Below, in pieces: positions 22,331-32,844 of a DNA stretch of 45,050 nucleotides. The stretch spans positions 1 through 45,050 of the forward strand of contig JAFVTU010000023.1 in NCBI GenBank assembly GCA_017503075.1, written 5' to 3'. Both the position numbers and the translations under genes were made by a program. The number at the start of each line of letters is the position of its first letter. The first letter of the stretch is position 1. A model generated the notes under the pieces. The model was not told where the DNA came from. It searched no databases and saw only the letters and a list, made by a program, of their open reading frames with translations. This stretch comes from Paludibacteraceae bacterium. Its GTDB lineage: Bacteria > Bacteroidota > Bacteroidia > Bacteroidales > Paludibacteraceae.

Positions 22331-25300
22331 GTGAAAAAGCAAGTAAACCAACATATTGAGAAAACTAATGACCTTAGAGAACCTGTTTTGCAATCTAAGC
22401 AGAAAACAAAAGTAGAAAAAACTTTTGCGGGTATTTTTATTGCGTTAGGGATATTATTACTCATCTTTGGTGGTATCATCGGATTATTGCATCTGAAAAG
22501 AGTGCAGACATATATCATCGGCAAAGTCACTAACAGACTAGAGTTATTGCTCAATGCTGATATCAAGATAGCCCAATTTCACTACCGTCCTCTATCTCAT
22601 TTGGCAATTGATAGTATCTATCTCAGCGACCAACAATATGATACTTTGGCATTTATTGACCAATTGCAAATGGAGTTCCAGCCCTTACAATTGCGCCATC
22701 AGAAGATAGATATTCAGCAATTGAGATTGCAAAACCCTTACATCAATCTGCAATCAACATCAGATAGTACGCTCAATATTCAATTCCTAATTGATGCCTT
22801 TAAGCGTGACACGGCTAGTTTCCCATTTCGCGTAAATATTAACACTCTCAAGCTTGAACATTCACGCATACGATACAACGAGATATTGGTGGATGAGCTG
22901 AGTATTGATCTAGCACTACCCGTATTTAGCAATGATTCGCTTGATGTACAGTTGCATGACATGCATCTGCGTGCACAACTAGATCATATTGATGCTCATT
23001 TTGAAGCGGACCTACACGGAAGTTTGGATTCCGTGTGTGCTCAAAATATGCAACTAATATTCAGAGGTGAACAACTATTTTCTGGTAGTATAGCTATAGT
23101 GCAACCGACCCAACTGGAATCACTTTATATCCAAGCCGACAGCACTGATTTGTTTTGCAATGGTGCGTTGTTACAAACTTTGCTAGAACAGTTATCGGTA
23201 CAATCCTTTTCACTACCACCTATCATTACTCAATTAGGCGATGTACATTACCATGGCAATATCCATGGTTGGTTGGATTCATTGAGTTTGAAAGGTGCTT
23301 TTAACAATTCTCTAGGATCTATTGATGTTGAAGGATACATCCACAGCGATACCACCTTCCAAAACTTTTATTTCAGTGGTAATGTACACACCCAGTCATT
23401 TCAACTAGGCAGATTATTGAAGCAAGCTGATTTGGGTAGTGTCACGCTTGATGCACAAGTCAATGGGCTATTTGAGGATGGGCAATTTGTTGAAGCAACG
23501 ACTACAGCAAAGATTCAACAATTTGAATACAAAAACTATTCTTATCAAAATATTCAGATAGAAGCAGATATTGCCCCACAAGAAATTAAAGGAGAACTGA
23601 ATATAAAAGATGAGAATATACAATTAGATATCGCTGATGGACTGGTAGACTGGTCAGAAGAAGAGACACGCTTATGGCTAAACATGGAAGTATCTAATTT
23701 TAAACCTGCTACCCTAAATCTTATACAACAGTACCCGAATCTAACATTAGGCGCTGCTATTAATATTCACCTATACACATCTGGAAAAGTTCATCAGATG
23801 TTGGATAACATGACAGGTTATGTCATTGTGGATACTCTGCACATCATTAATGGTGAGAAACAAACCACCATGCAGCAGTTTGAACTAACAATCGAGGATA
23901 ACAGCAACGAAATGACCAATGCGCATACTATGTCCATACGATCAGACTATTTGACTGCCGATTTGGATGGATTATTTTTATACAACACTCTACCTACAAC
24001 TGTTCTACAGTTGCTACATGCTCATATTCCTAGCGTCGTAGAACAACCCGTTTGTACGTCTACCAATAATCATGTAGAAATGCAAGCTAAAATCCGTAAT
24101 TTTACACCTATTCTTCAGGTATTAGAACTTGGAATAGATTTGCCCGATGCATTTGATATAAAAGGACATATTTATGAAGACCAGCAAGAGTTTGAAATAA
24201 AAACATCCATTCCATATATCAGAACTAGCGGAACTAATATGGAGAATATCAAGATTGCCCTTGACAACCATAATGAACAGTTGGAATTATCTCTATCTGT
24301 TCTCAATCATTTACCAAAAGATAATCCCACAGCAGCTAAATTGGGAGACATCAAAGCTGGCATAAAGTTAAGCGCAAAAAACGATGCACTTGATTTGCTA
24401 GTCAACTTGGAGAACACCGATAAAGTTCGCAATGAGGGAATCATCCATGCTGCATCCCAATTGTCAAGAAACAACGATACGGTACAGCTTGACATTCAAA
24501 TATTGCCTACTAATTTTATTCTCAACGACTCCTCCTGGAACATTAGCGAAGCAAACATTAGGTATGTCCCTGCTAAAAAAATCATGGATGTACATAACTT
24601 CGCATTATACACTGATTATCAATCTATTGCTATCAACGGCAGAGCATCAGTATCAGATAGCGATTCGCTGAATGTAACACTCCACAATATCAACATGGAC
24701 TATCTGCTTAGCTATACGGAAGCTAACGAAGCCATTTCTATAATGGGTCCAGCCACAGGAGAAGCACACATCTATGGTTTATTCTCTGAACCAATGCTAG
24801 AAGCACAAGCACAAATCCCAAATGGAGGATTAAATGGCGTGTACATGGGTGATGTAACTGCCGAAGCAAAACTAGATAGGGAAAACAAGACCATCTTAAT
24901 AGATGGCCAAATAGTAGATTCCACTAATCATCTAGTGGCACAAGTGGCAGGTAAAGTTATACCTAGAGACAAGTGGTGGGGATTAGATATCGCGTGCGAT
25001 AGCGTTGATTTGCATTTTATTGATTTTTGGACTAATGGAATTATCGCTGATCCACAAGGTAGAGCCTATGGTAATGTAAAAGTAGAGGGACAAAGACATA
25101 AGGTATGGGTAACAGGTAGAGCCTTGGCAAAGGACGCACAAATCACAATACCACAAATAGGAACTACATTTTATCTGACGGATTCAATCTTTTTGGACTC
25201 TACTGCCATTCTGTTCCCCAACATTACCATGTATGACCAATATGGTAATCAAGGTTCGTTTAGTGGACATATATGGCATGAGAATTTTATGGATATCACT

Positions 25301-26632
25301 TATGACCTAAAAGCGCAAGCTAACAACATGATGGTCATGAATCTGCCAGCGGATCAACAATCCTTCTTCTATGGTCAGGTATTTGGTACTGGTGATGTAC
25401 ATATTCATGGTGATGAAGCCAATTGTTATATAGATGTCAATGCAAAGACAGAAGCTAACACCAAATTCTATCTCAATGTAAATAGTGCGAGCAAAGCTAC
25501 CTCATCTAACTTTATTAATTTCGTACAGCCAAACAAAGACTCACAGGAGCAAGAGGATTTGTCACCCTCTACCAATCAGACAACTTCTGCCGCACCTGAA
25601 ACTTATTTGCGACTGTCCTTACAAGGAGAAGTAACCCCAGAAGCTGACATTAACATCAAACTAGGAGGAGAAGATGGTATTAGAGGACGTGGAGAAGGTA
25701 ATCTAAAATTGGTATATGAAGACCCCTCTGAAAACATACAAATGCAAGGCGATTATACATTGCAGTCGGGTAAGTTTGATTTTTCAATTGGAAATATTGT
25801 TCGACGCCATTTCACAATTAGAGAGGGGAGTAAGATAACATGGACTAGTGATCCACTTACACCAGAAGTGGACATTTACGGCATCTATAACACATCTGCA
25901 TCACTGCGTGATCTATTTGGTAGTGAAAGTGACCAAATAGCTACAGATAGAACATCTGTACCTGTCAACTGCGTATTACATATGACCAGTGAATTATTTA
26001 ATCCAATATTGGACTTTGCTATTGAACTCCCCCAATCAGATGAGTCGGTACAAAGTCAGATTAAATCTATCATCAATACTGAAGAGATGTTGATGCGTCA
26101 GGTAATCTATATCCTCGCCTTCAACCGATTCTACACCCCAGACTATCTACAGAATACGCAGAATATCGGATTAAACGAAACCTATTCGCTATTGTCATCA
26201 ACTATCACGGGACAAATCAACTCTTGGCTTAGTAAACTGACCGATGTGTTTACCATGGGCTTTAATTTCCGAACTGACGGAGAAGGCGAAACAGCGAGCC
26301 AAGAATATGAAGCTAACTTCCAGATACATCCTATTAACCAATTAATTATCAATGGTAACTTTGGTTATAGATATAATGACATTAGTAATCGTCCATTCTT
26401 CGGGGATTTGGATATAGAGTATTTGTTGACAGATAACGGCAAACTGCGAGCTAAAGCATTTACACATACCGTGGACAAATATTCACTGCGTCAAGCAAAT
26501 ACAGTACAAGGTGTAGGTTTCGTCTTTAAACACGATTTTGATTGGAATGACAAACCTATAAAAAAGGCAAAAAAGAAAGAGAATACCAAAAAGGAAAAAA
26601 GAAACAAGAAAATTGAAAAAGACAAAAAATAG
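22331..26632 (+). CDS. tamB: Translocation and assembly module protein TamB (DUF490)
   Basis: 1433 residues from a GTG start. An upstream frame reaches 22274 but contains the promoter, so GTG at 22331 is the first plausible start after it. One N-terminal membrane anchor (about 35-57, TFAGIFIALGILLLIFGGI) is followed by a very long beta-helical chain typical of AsmA/TamB lipid-transfer bridges. The conserved C-terminal DUF490 domain occupies roughly the last 400 residues (LRLSLQGEV, GKFDFSIGNIVRRHFTI, LGLNETY-type segments). The tail is extremely lysine-rich. It works between inner and outer membrane. The next gene starts 3 bases after the stop. Confidence 0.9.
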   Translation: MKKQVNQHIEKTNDLREPVLQSKQKTKVEKTFAGIFIALGILLLIFGGIIGLLHLKRVQTYIIGKVTNRLELLLNADIKIAQFHYRPLSHLAIDSIYLSDQQYDTLAFIDQLQMEFQPLQLRHQKIDIQQLRLQNPYINLQSTSDSTLNIQFLIDAFKRDTASFPFRVNINTLKLEHSRIRYNEILVDELSIDLALPVFSNDSLDVQLHDMHLRAQLDHIDAHFEADLHGSLDSVCAQNMQLIFRGEQLFSGSIAIVQPTQLESLYIQADSTDLFCNGALLQTLLEQLSVQSFSLPPIITQLGDVHYHGNIHGWLDSLSLKGAFNNSLGSIDVEGYIHSDTTFQNFYFSGNVHTQSFQLGRLLKQADLGSVTLDAQVNGLFEDGQFVEATTTAKIQQFEYKNYSYQNIQIEADIAPQEIKGELNIKDENIQLDIADGLVDWSEEETRLWLNMEVSNFKPATLNLIQQYPNLTLGAAINIHLYTSGKVHQMLDNMTGYVIVDTLHIINGEKQTTMQQFELTIEDNSNEMTNAHTMSIRSDYLTADLDGLFLYNTLPTTVLQLLHAHIPSVVEQPVCTSTNNHVEMQAKIRNFTPILQVLELGIDLPDAFDIKGHIYEDQQEFEIKTSIPYIRTSGTNMENIKIALDNHNEQLELSLSVLNHLPKDNPTAAKLGDIKAGIKLSAKNDALDLLVNLENTDKVRNEGIIHAASQLSRNNDTVQLDIQILPTNFILNDSSWNISEANIRYVPAKKIMDVHNFALYTDYQSIAINGRASVSDSDSLNVTLHNINMDYLLSYTEANEAISIMGPATGEAHIYGLFSEPMLEAQAQIPNGGLNGVYMGDVTAEAKLDRENKTILIDGQIVDSTNHLVAQVAGKVIPRDKWWGLDIACDSVDLHFIDFWTNGIIADPQGRAYGNVKVEGQRHKVWVTGRALAKDAQITIPQIGTTFYLTDSIFLDSTAILFPNITMYDQYGNQGSFSGHIWHENFMDITYDLKAQANNMMVMNLPADQQSFFYGQVFGTGDVHIHGDEANCYIDVNAKTEANTKFYLNVNSASKATSSNFINFVQPNKDSQEQEDLSPSTNQTTSAAPETYLRLSLQGEVTPEADINIKLGGEDGIRGRGEGNLKLVYEDPSENIQMQGDYTLQSGKFDFSIGNIVRRHFTIREGSKITWTSDPLTPEVDIYGIYNTSASLRDLFGSESDQIATDRTSVPVNCVLHMTSELFNPILDFAIELPQSDESVQSQIKSIINTEEMLMRQVIYILAFNRFYTPDYLQNTQNIGLNETYSLLSSTITGQINSWLSKLTDVFTMGFNFRTDGEGETASQEYEANFQIHPINQLIINGNFGYRYNDISNRPFFGDLDIEYLLTDNGKLRAKAFTHTVDKYSLRQANTVQGVGFVFKHDFDWNDKPIKKAKKKENTKKEKRNKKIEKDKK

Positions 26633-26635
26633 CCC

Positions 26636-28213
26636 ATGTTAATAAAATGTTATGGTGCAGCACCACAAGGTATTGATGCTGTAATTGTCACAATAGAAGT
26701 GCATGCAGTGCCTGGATTTGAGTTTACGCTCGTAGGATTGCCTGATAATGCAGTCAAGGAAAGTCATGAACGTATTGTGGCTGCATTGACCGTAAATGGT
26801 TACAACAAACCACGCCATACACTGACCATCAACATGGCTCCTGCAGATATTAAGAAAGAGGGGGCTGCCTATGACCTACCGCTGGCGATAGGTATGCTAA
26901 CCGCAGAAGAAGAAGTTAAAACTGCGCTCTTGGGGCAATATCTGATTATGGGTGAGTTGTCGCTGGATGGTACATTACAACCAATACAAGGTGTATTGCC
27001 TATGGCTTTGGCTGCACGAAAAGCGGGATTTAAAGGTATGATTTTGCCCGAACAAAATGCCCGTGAAGCGGCTGTTGTGCAGGGGTTGGAAGTATATGGA
27101 TTGAAGAACCTACTGGAAGTGGTGCGTTTCTTGAATGAGACACAGGCTTTTGAGCCCACCCAAGTAGATACTGCTGCAGAATTTGCGAACCATGCCTTCA
27201 CTTCTGATTTGGATTTCTCGGATGTTCGTGGGCAAGAAAATGTACGTCGTGCGATGGAAGTAGCAGCCGCTGGCGGACACAATATGCTGATGGTAGGTCC
27301 TCCAGGAGCGGGCAAAAGTATGATGGCAAAGCGTATGCCATCTATCCTACCTCCACTGAATTTGGAAGAAGCACTAGAAACTACCAAGATTTATTCCGTT
27401 TCAGGTCTGATGGCACGCCGCAAAGAGAGAGATGGTATGTCAAGTGCTTTGATTGTGCAACGCCCATTCCGCAGCCCTCATCACACAGTGACCGATGTCG
27501 CTTTGGTGGGTGGTGGCACCAATCCTCATCCTGGAGAAATCAGTTTGGCACATAACGGAGTGCTTTTCCTAGATGAACTCCCTGAGTACAAAAGAAGTGC
27601 ATTAGAGGTAATGCGTCAGCCATTGGAAGATAGGAAGATATGTGTGACACGCACCAAGATGAGTGTGGAATATCCTGCGAGTTTTATGTTGGTGGCGGCT
27701 ATGAACCCTTGTCCATGTGGACACTATGGCGAGAACAATCCTGCTCACCCTTGTACTTGTACCCCTGCACAGATTCACCGTTATATGAGCCGCATATCAG
27801 GTCCTTTGTTGGATCGTATTGATATTCAATGCGATATACAAGCAGTCCCCTACTCTACGCTGAAAGATGCTCAACCGGGTGAGAGTAGCAAAGTGATGCG
27901 TGAACGAGTAATACGCGCACGCGAAGTACAACAGAAACGTTTTGCAGCATACAATGCAGAAGCTCAAAAGCCCGTACATTGCAATGCACAGATGACACCG
28001 AAGTTGGTGCGCGAGTTTTGTCAGTTGGACGCGCAGGGCGATAAAATGCTTTCGTTCGCTATGGATAAGATGGGGCTCTCCGCACGCGCGTATGATCGTA
28101 TATTAAAAGTAGCACGCACTATTGCGGATTTGGATGCTAGCGAGAATATCCAAATGCAACATATCTCCGAAGCCATCGGCTATCGCAGTTTGGATAGAGA
28201 GGATTGGATATAA
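26636..28213 (+). CDS. ComM/YifB family AAA+ ATPase (Mg-chelatase-like)
   Basis: 525 residues. The N-terminal Lon-protease-like domain has GFEFTLVGLPDNAVKESHER and TINMAPADIKKEGAAYDLP. Walker A is GPPGAGKSMMAKR (about 221-233) and Walker B VLFLDELPEY. A zinc-like CPCGHYG...HPCTCTP insert and the C-terminal RAYDRILKVARTIADL domain follow. Family members such as ComM are helicases that promote branch migration during natural transformation; whether this organism is transformable is unknown. Adjacent to tamB with a 3-base gap, so probably co-transcribed. Confidence 0.92.
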   Translation: MLIKCYGAAPQGIDAVIVTIEVHAVPGFEFTLVGLPDNAVKESHERIVAALTVNGYNKPRHTLTINMAPADIKKEGAAYDLPLAIGMLTAEEEVKTALLGQYLIMGELSLDGTLQPIQGVLPMALAARKAGFKGMILPEQNAREAAVVQGLEVYGLKNLLEVVRFLNETQAFEPTQVDTAAEFANHAFTSDLDFSDVRGQENVRRAMEVAAAGGHNMLMVGPPGAGKSMMAKRMPSILPPLNLEEALETTKIYSVSGLMARRKERDGMSSALIVQRPFRSPHHTVTDVALVGGGTNPHPGEISLAHNGVLFLDELPEYKRSALEVMRQPLEDRKICVTRTKMSVEYPASFMLVAAMNPCPCGHYGENNPAHPCTCTPAQIHRYMSRISGPLLDRIDIQCDIQAVPYSTLKDAQPGESSKVMRERVIRAREVQQKRFAAYNAEAQKPVHCNAQMTPKLVREFCQLDAQGDKMLSFAMDKMGLSARAYDRILKVARTIADLDASENIQMQHISEAIGYRSLDREDWI

Positions 28214-28234
28214 TCTAAAAAAATATATAACTCC

Positions 28235-29410
28235 ATGAAAAAACATTTATTTCTTTTATCTATCATAGTACTGATTGTACTATCAGGTTGTTCAAACCAT
28301 TGCTGTCAAAAACCCAAAAATGTGATTTACCTTATTGGCGATGGTATGGGATTTGGTGCTGTAAGCTCTCTTCTTCTTAGTATGGAAGAAGAAACTGGTT
28401 TTGAACAAGCACCCGTGATTGGACTAAGCGAAACATGCTCAGCGAACAATTATGTGACCGACTCCCCTGCCGGCGGAACTGCATTGGCGACTGGCACCCG
28501 CACTTGCAATGGATTCTTGGGTGTAGATCCAGACAGCATACAACTAGAAAGCATCTTGAAGAAAGCACAAAAAATGGGCAAGAAAACAGGTATTGTGGTG
28601 AATACTACCTTGACAGAAGCTACTCCAGGTGCTTTTTATGCAGGTGTAACTTCAAGAAAAGAAAGTTATAAGATTGCAGAGCAGTTTACAGAAAGTGGCG
28701 TAGATGTAGCCATCGGCGCAGGATTGAGTGCATTCATCAATCGTCCTGACTCTGTGGATATGACTGCTGTGCTGATTGAGAAGGGATATGATGTATATTT
28801 GGACTGGAAGTCAGTATTGGCAACAGAGTCGGAGAAGTTTGTCGGTATATTGGATATGAGTGATGTACACCGCCGAAACAAAAAGAGCAATACTACTGCT
28901 AGCGCAGCAGAAGGTCAAGAAGTATGTTTAGCTGCGCAATTGGCAGCAACAGAGGGTAATGCAGATACCACACGATTCTCAGAGCCAACCGAATATCTAC
29001 ATAAGGCATGTACAAAAGCACTGAGCGTTTTGGAAAAAGATGCACCAAAGGGATTCTTCCTGATGGTGGAGAGTGCGATTATTGATGGCTATGGTCACAA
29101 CAATGATTCGGAAGGTATGATTGAAGAGATGAAGGAGTTTGACCAGACACTCAAAGCACTGATTGCATATGTGGATGAGCACCCCAACACGCTATTGGTA
29201 GTGACGGCAGACCATGAGACAGGTGGCACAGGTGTGGCATACAAGAGCCACGAAGTGAATCAGCCAGAAGGTTTACACCTAAACTTCAGCACAAAAGGAC
29301 ATACAGGAACGGTAGTGCCAATATTTGCATATGGTGCTGGTGCTGAAAAGTTTAGAGGAATCTTCCAAAACAAAGAATTACCTGGAATTATTGAGGAATT
29401 AATGAAATAG
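28235..29410 (+). CDS. Alkaline phosphatase, lipoprotein form
   Basis: 391 residues. A lipoprotein signal ends LIVLSGC, so Cys19 would be lipidated. KNVIYLIGDGMG holds the first metal aspartate. TDSPAGGTALATG holds the nucleophile serine, VVTADHETGG the metal Asp/His pair, and KGHTGTVVPIFAYG the last metal histidine. These match the PhoA superfamily, which hydrolyses phosphomonoesters with zinc. It lies 21 bases after the ATPase gene and is followed by a terminator. Confidence 0.92.
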   Translation: MKKHLFLLSIIVLIVLSGCSNHCCQKPKNVIYLIGDGMGFGAVSSLLLSMEEETGFEQAPVIGLSETCSANNYVTDSPAGGTALATGTRTCNGFLGVDPDSIQLESILKKAQKMGKKTGIVVNTTLTEATPGAFYAGVTSRKESYKIAEQFTESGVDVAIGAGLSAFINRPDSVDMTAVLIEKGYDVYLDWKSVLATESEKFVGILDMSDVHRRNKKSNTTASAAEGQEVCLAAQLAATEGNADTTRFSEPTEYLHKACTKALSVLEKDAPKGFFLMVESAIIDGYGHNNDSEGMIEEMKEFDQTLKALIAYVDEHPNTLLVVTADHETGGTGVAYKSHEVNQPEGLHLNFSTKGHTGTVVPIFAYGAGAEKFRGIFQNKELPGIIEELMK

Positions 29411-29440
29411 ATTGTCGATATGATCTATAACCTAGATAAG

Positions 29441-29478
29441 AAGAAAGACTAAGCTAAATGCTTAGTCTTTCTTTATTG
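29441..29478. terminator. Terminator between phosphatase and pnp
   Basis: AAGAAAGACTAAGC pairs perfectly with GCTTAGTCTTTCTT around TAAAT. A and T flanks allow use in both directions. A second small hairpin (CGATTC-AG-GAATCG) follows near 29493-29506. Confidence 0.85.
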
Positions 29479-29525
29479 GAAAATCAAGAATCTCGATTCA
29501 GGAATCGTGGATTCTAATATCTAGA

Positions 29526-31787
29526 TTAGTGACGATTCAAGCGTGCACCGTCTGCCTCTGGGTTGCGGCGCTCTGGGCGTGGACCACGACGCTCAGGACG
29601 AGGACCGCGATCACCACGAACTGGACGCTCTGGCTCTACATAACCCTCTGGTTTCTCCTTCAATGCCTTAGCACTGAGTTTGAACTTACCAGTCTTTTGG
29701 TCAACCTCCATGAGTTTGATAGTAATCTTATCACCCTCTTGGATACCTGTCTCCTCCATCGTCTCGTAACGTTTCCAGTCAATCTCAGAGATATGGAGCA
29801 AGCCCTCTTTACCAGGCATGAACTCTACGAAGCAACCATAAGGCATGATAGACTTAACGGTAGATTGATACACCTCGCCAACCTCTGGGATAGCCACAAT
29901 AGCTTTGATCTTAGCCACAGCAGCGTCCATAGACTCTTGGTTGTTAGATGCTACCTCCACCTTGCCGCCTTCTTCGATCTCATCGATAGAAACGACAGCA
30001 CCTGTCTCAGCTTGGATACCTTGGATAATCTTACCACCAGGACCAATCACTGCACCAATCATATCCTTAGGAATAATGAAGGAAACGATACGTGGAGCAT
30101 GAGGTTTGAAGTCTGGGCGAGCAGCAGGCATAGTCTCCTCGATCTTGTCAAGGATATACATACGTGCTTGGTGAGCTTGTGCGAGAGCGTTCTCAAGGAT
30201 CTCGTAGCTGAGGCCGTCCACCTTGATATCCATTTGGCAAGCGGTAAGACCGTCGCGTGTACCAGTGGTCTTGAAGTCCATATCACCGAGGTGATCCTCA
30301 TCACCGAGGATGTCGCTGAGGATAGCGTACTTGGTGCCCTTGCACTCAGAGATAAGACCCATAGCAATACCAGAAACTGGTTTGATAGGTACACCAGCGT
30401 CCATAAGTGCCAGAGTACCTGCGCAAACGGTAGCCATAGAAGAAGAACCGTTAGACTCGAGGATATCGCTGACTACGCGAACAGTATATGGGAAATCAGC
30501 AGGCACAACGCTCTTGAGGGCGCGGCAAGCCAAGTTACCGTGACCAATCTCACGACGACCTACGCCACGTTGTGGGCGAGCTTCGCCAGTAGAGAATGGA
30601 GGGAAGTTATAGTGCAATAGGAACTTATCTGTACCTTGAACCAATGCCTCATCAACGATCTTCTCATCGCGGCTGGTACCAAGAGTAACAGTAGAGAGCG
30701 ATTGTGTCTCACCACGGGTGAAGATTGAAGAGCCGTGAGGTCCTGGCAGTGGAGCTACCTCGCACCAGATAGGACGAATCTCGGTAGTTGTACGGCCATC
30801 AAGACGCTTACCCTCATCGAGGATAGAGCGACGCATAGCCTCTTTCTCAACATCGTGGTAGTATTTATTTACAAGTGCTTCGATGTCATCTACCTCTACG
30901 CCAAGTGCCTCAGCGCGAGCAGCCATATACTCGGCTTTCTCTGCCTTGAAGTCCTCGCGGATTTGGGTGAACATCTCCTCGCGGTGGTGCTTGTCGGTGT
31001 CCGCAGCAGTAGCTTGTGCGTATGCGCGAGCGTAGCTGAAGTCGTGAACGGCTTGTTTGAGTTCATCGTCGTTGATTTCGTGGCAGTACTCGCGTTTAAC
31101 GGTCTTGCCATACGCTTCCATCATCTCGATTTGGGCTTGGCATTGAGGTTTGATAGCCTCGTGAGCTACGCGGATAGCCTCAAGCATATCTGCCTCGCTG
31201 ACCTCTTTCATCTCACCTTCTACCATCATAATGTTATCAAGGGTAGCAGCCACAACGAGCTCGATATCAGCTTGTTCGCATTGAGCGAAAGTAGGGTTAA
31301 TCACGAACTCGCCATTTACGCGCGCTACGCGAACCTCAGATATAGGACCCTCGAATGGGATATCAGAGCAAGCGAGTGCAGCAGAAGCAGCAAGACCAGC
31401 GATAGACTCTGGCATATCAATGCCATCGGCAGAGTACATGGTTACATTTACGAAAGTATCTGCGTGATAATCAGCAGGGAAAAGAGGACGCAAAGCACGG
31501 TCGATGAGACGAGCGATAAGAATCTCGTAGTCAGATGCTTTACCCTCGCGGCGGGTGAAACCACCTGGGAAACGACCAGCAGAAGCAAATTTCTCTTTGT
31601 ACTCAACGGTAAGCGGCATGAAATCCGTACCTGGAACTGCATCCTTAGCGGAGCAAACAGTGGCAAGCAACATGGTATTACCGAGTGTAGCCATCACAGC
31701 GCCATCGGCTTGTTTGGCGAGCTTGCCAGTTTCGAGCGTAATCACACGCCCATCAGGGAGAGTAATCTCCTTTCTTACAATATTCAT
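29526..31787 (-). CDS. pnp: Polyribonucleotide nucleotidyltransferase
   Basis: 753 residues, complete. Two RNase PH domains (the first with [15 protein letters not shown]; the second with [16 protein letters not shown] and the catalytic [15 protein letters not shown]) surround a helical linker. A KH domain ([16 protein letters not shown]) and an S1 domain ([20 protein letters not shown]) follow. The C-terminus is an Arg/Gly/Pro-rich tail (RGPRPERR repeats). PNPase degrades RNA 3' to 5' using phosphate. It has its own promoter. Long plus-strand frames across the gene are antisense shadows. Confidence 0.97.
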   Translation of the reverse strand: MNIVRKEITLPDGRVITLETGKLAKQADGAVMATLGNTMLLATVCSAKDAVPGTDFMPLTVEYKEKFASAGRFPGGFTRREGKASDYEILIARLIDRALRPLFPADYHADTFVNVTMYSADGIDMPESIAGLAASAALACSDIPFEGPISEVRVARVNGEFVINPTFAQCEQADIELVVAATLDNIMMVEGEMKEVSEADMLEAIRVAHEAIKPQCQAQIEMMEAYGKTVKREYCHEINDDELKQAVHDFSYARAYAQATAADTDKHHREEMFTQIREDFKAEKAEYMAARAEALGVEVDDIEALVNKYYHDVEKEAMRRSILDEGKRLDGRTTTEIRPIWCEVAPLPGPHGSSIFTRGETQSLSTVTLGTSRDEKIVDEALVQGTDKFLLHYNFPPFSTGEARPQRGVGRREIGHGNLACRALKSVVPADFPYTVRVVSDILESNGSSSMATVCAGTLALMDAGVPIKPVSGIAMGLISECKGTKYAILSDILGDEDHLGDMDFKTTGTRDGLTACQMDIKVDGLSYEILENALAQAHQARMYILDKIEETMPAARPDFKPHAPRIVSFIIPKDMIGAVIGPGGKIIQGIQAETGAVVSIDEIEEGGKVEVASNNQESMDAAVAKIKAIVAIPEVGEVYQSTVKSIMPYGCFVEFMPGKEGLLHISEIDWKRYETMEETGIQEGDKITIKLMEVDQKTGKFKLSAKALKEKPEGYVEPERPVRGDRGPRPERRGPRPERRNPEADGARLNRH

Positions 31788-31852
31788 CTTAATTTAATCG
31801 TTTTAGCGGATACGGTTTGTATCCAGTTAGTTATAGACCACAAATGTCGGTG

Positions 31853-31883
31853 CAAAGGTACTACTTTTTTTTGAGATACACAA
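31853..31883 (-). promoter_or_regulatory. Promoter of pnp
   Basis: On the minus strand TTG (31881-31883) is 20 bases from TACCTTTG (31853-31860); the leader is about 60 bases. Confidence 0.75.
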
Positions 31884-31935
31884 GAAAAAGCGCAGAAACT
31901 TTGATTTTTCTGCGCTAATATAGTAGTATTTTATT

Positions 31936-32787
31936 TCACAGCGATTGAAGATCGCGTTGGATTTGCTGTTGAAGGGCGGAGAGAGAAGCGAATTTTTGCT
32001 CTGCACGAAGGAAACGCACGAAAGAAATAGCGAGGAGCTTGCCATATAAATCACCCTTATAATCAATAATATAGGCTTCGATAGTGATATGGTCGTTGCC
32101 GATAGTTGGATTAGTACCTACATTGACAATTGCATGGTACTCCACCCCATCCATTTGCGCATGTGCTGCATAGACCCCCTGCATAGGAAGTTTTTTAGAA
32201 TCAAGCAATTGGATATTAGCGGTAGGAAAACCGATTTGAGTACCTATTCCGTTGCCGTGGATGACTGTACCCGTTAGCGTATAGTCGTACCCCAAGAGGC
32301 GGTTGGCATCGTGTACTTGTCCTGCAGCAAGTAGTTTGCGTATGCGCGATGAACTAACTGCCACTCCGTCCACCAGACACTCATGTGCGCGTAGTACGCG
32401 CAAACCTACCCTATGAGCGATCTTCTCATATTCTGAGAAACCCTTTAAGCAATCAGAACCAAAATGATGATCATAGCCCAAAAGAAGCACCTCCACATCA
32501 TATTGCTCATAGAGGCATTGCATAAACTGCTCAGCAGTAAGCTGTTGCACCGCAGCAAAATCTAAGAAATGCACCTCGCCGTAATTCTGAAGCAAGGCTT
32601 TTCGCTCGTCATATGTAGTGAGCATCGCAGGAGCTTGTCCCATAAGTAGCTCCTTTGGATGACGGTCGAACGTATAGATTGTAGGGGAGAGCTGATGGTG
32701 CTTAGCATGCTCATGCAACTGGGCAAAGAGGAAACGGTGTCCACGATGGACACCATCGAAAAATCCTATAGTTGCTATGCGGGGCAT
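31936..32787 (-). CDS. ribF: Bifunctional riboflavin kinase / FAD synthetase
   Basis: 283 residues. TIGFFDGVHRGHRFLF opens the adenylyltransferase domain; SSSRIRKLLAAGQV is its ISSTxxR-like motif. The C-terminal riboflavin kinase domain has GNGIGTQIGFPTANI and VNVGTNPTIG. The enzyme makes FMN and then FAD. The N-terminus is shorter than in E. coli, beginning right at the nucleotide-binding strand. It follows the acyltransferase gene across a 10-base repeat array. Confidence 0.95.
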   Translation of the reverse strand: MPRIATIGFFDGVHRGHRFLFAQLHEHAKHHQLSPTIYTFDRHPKELLMGQAPAMLTTYDERKALLQNYGEVHFLDFAAVQQLTAEQFMQCLYEQYDVEVLLLGYDHHFGSDCLKGFSEYEKIAHRVGLRVLRAHECLVDGVAVSSSRIRKLLAAGQVHDANRLLGYDYTLTGTVIHGNGIGTQIGFPTANIQLLDSKKLPMQGVYAAHAQMDGVEYHAIVNVGTNPTIGNDHITIEAYIIDYKGDLYGKLLAISFVRFLRAEQKFASLSALQQQIQRDLQSL

Positions 32788-32791
32788 GGTT

Positions 32792-32844
32792 TAGTATTGT
32801 TCAACGTTGTTCAATATTGTTCAGTATTGTTCAACGTTGTTTAG
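32792..32844. repeat. ATTGTTCAAC 10-base tandem array
   Basis: Five units (ATTGTTCAAC, GTTGTTCAAT, ATTGTTCAGT, ATTGTTCAAC, GTTGTTTAGA) fill the gap between ribF and the upstream acyltransferase gene and run into the latter's stop codon. Confidence 0.85.

Noticed and set aside
29529-31874. Long plus-strand frames of 363 and 379 codons opposite pnp
   Set aside because: pnp is unmistakable on the minus strand; the opposite frames have no start context, promoter or recognisable domain and arise from codon bias.
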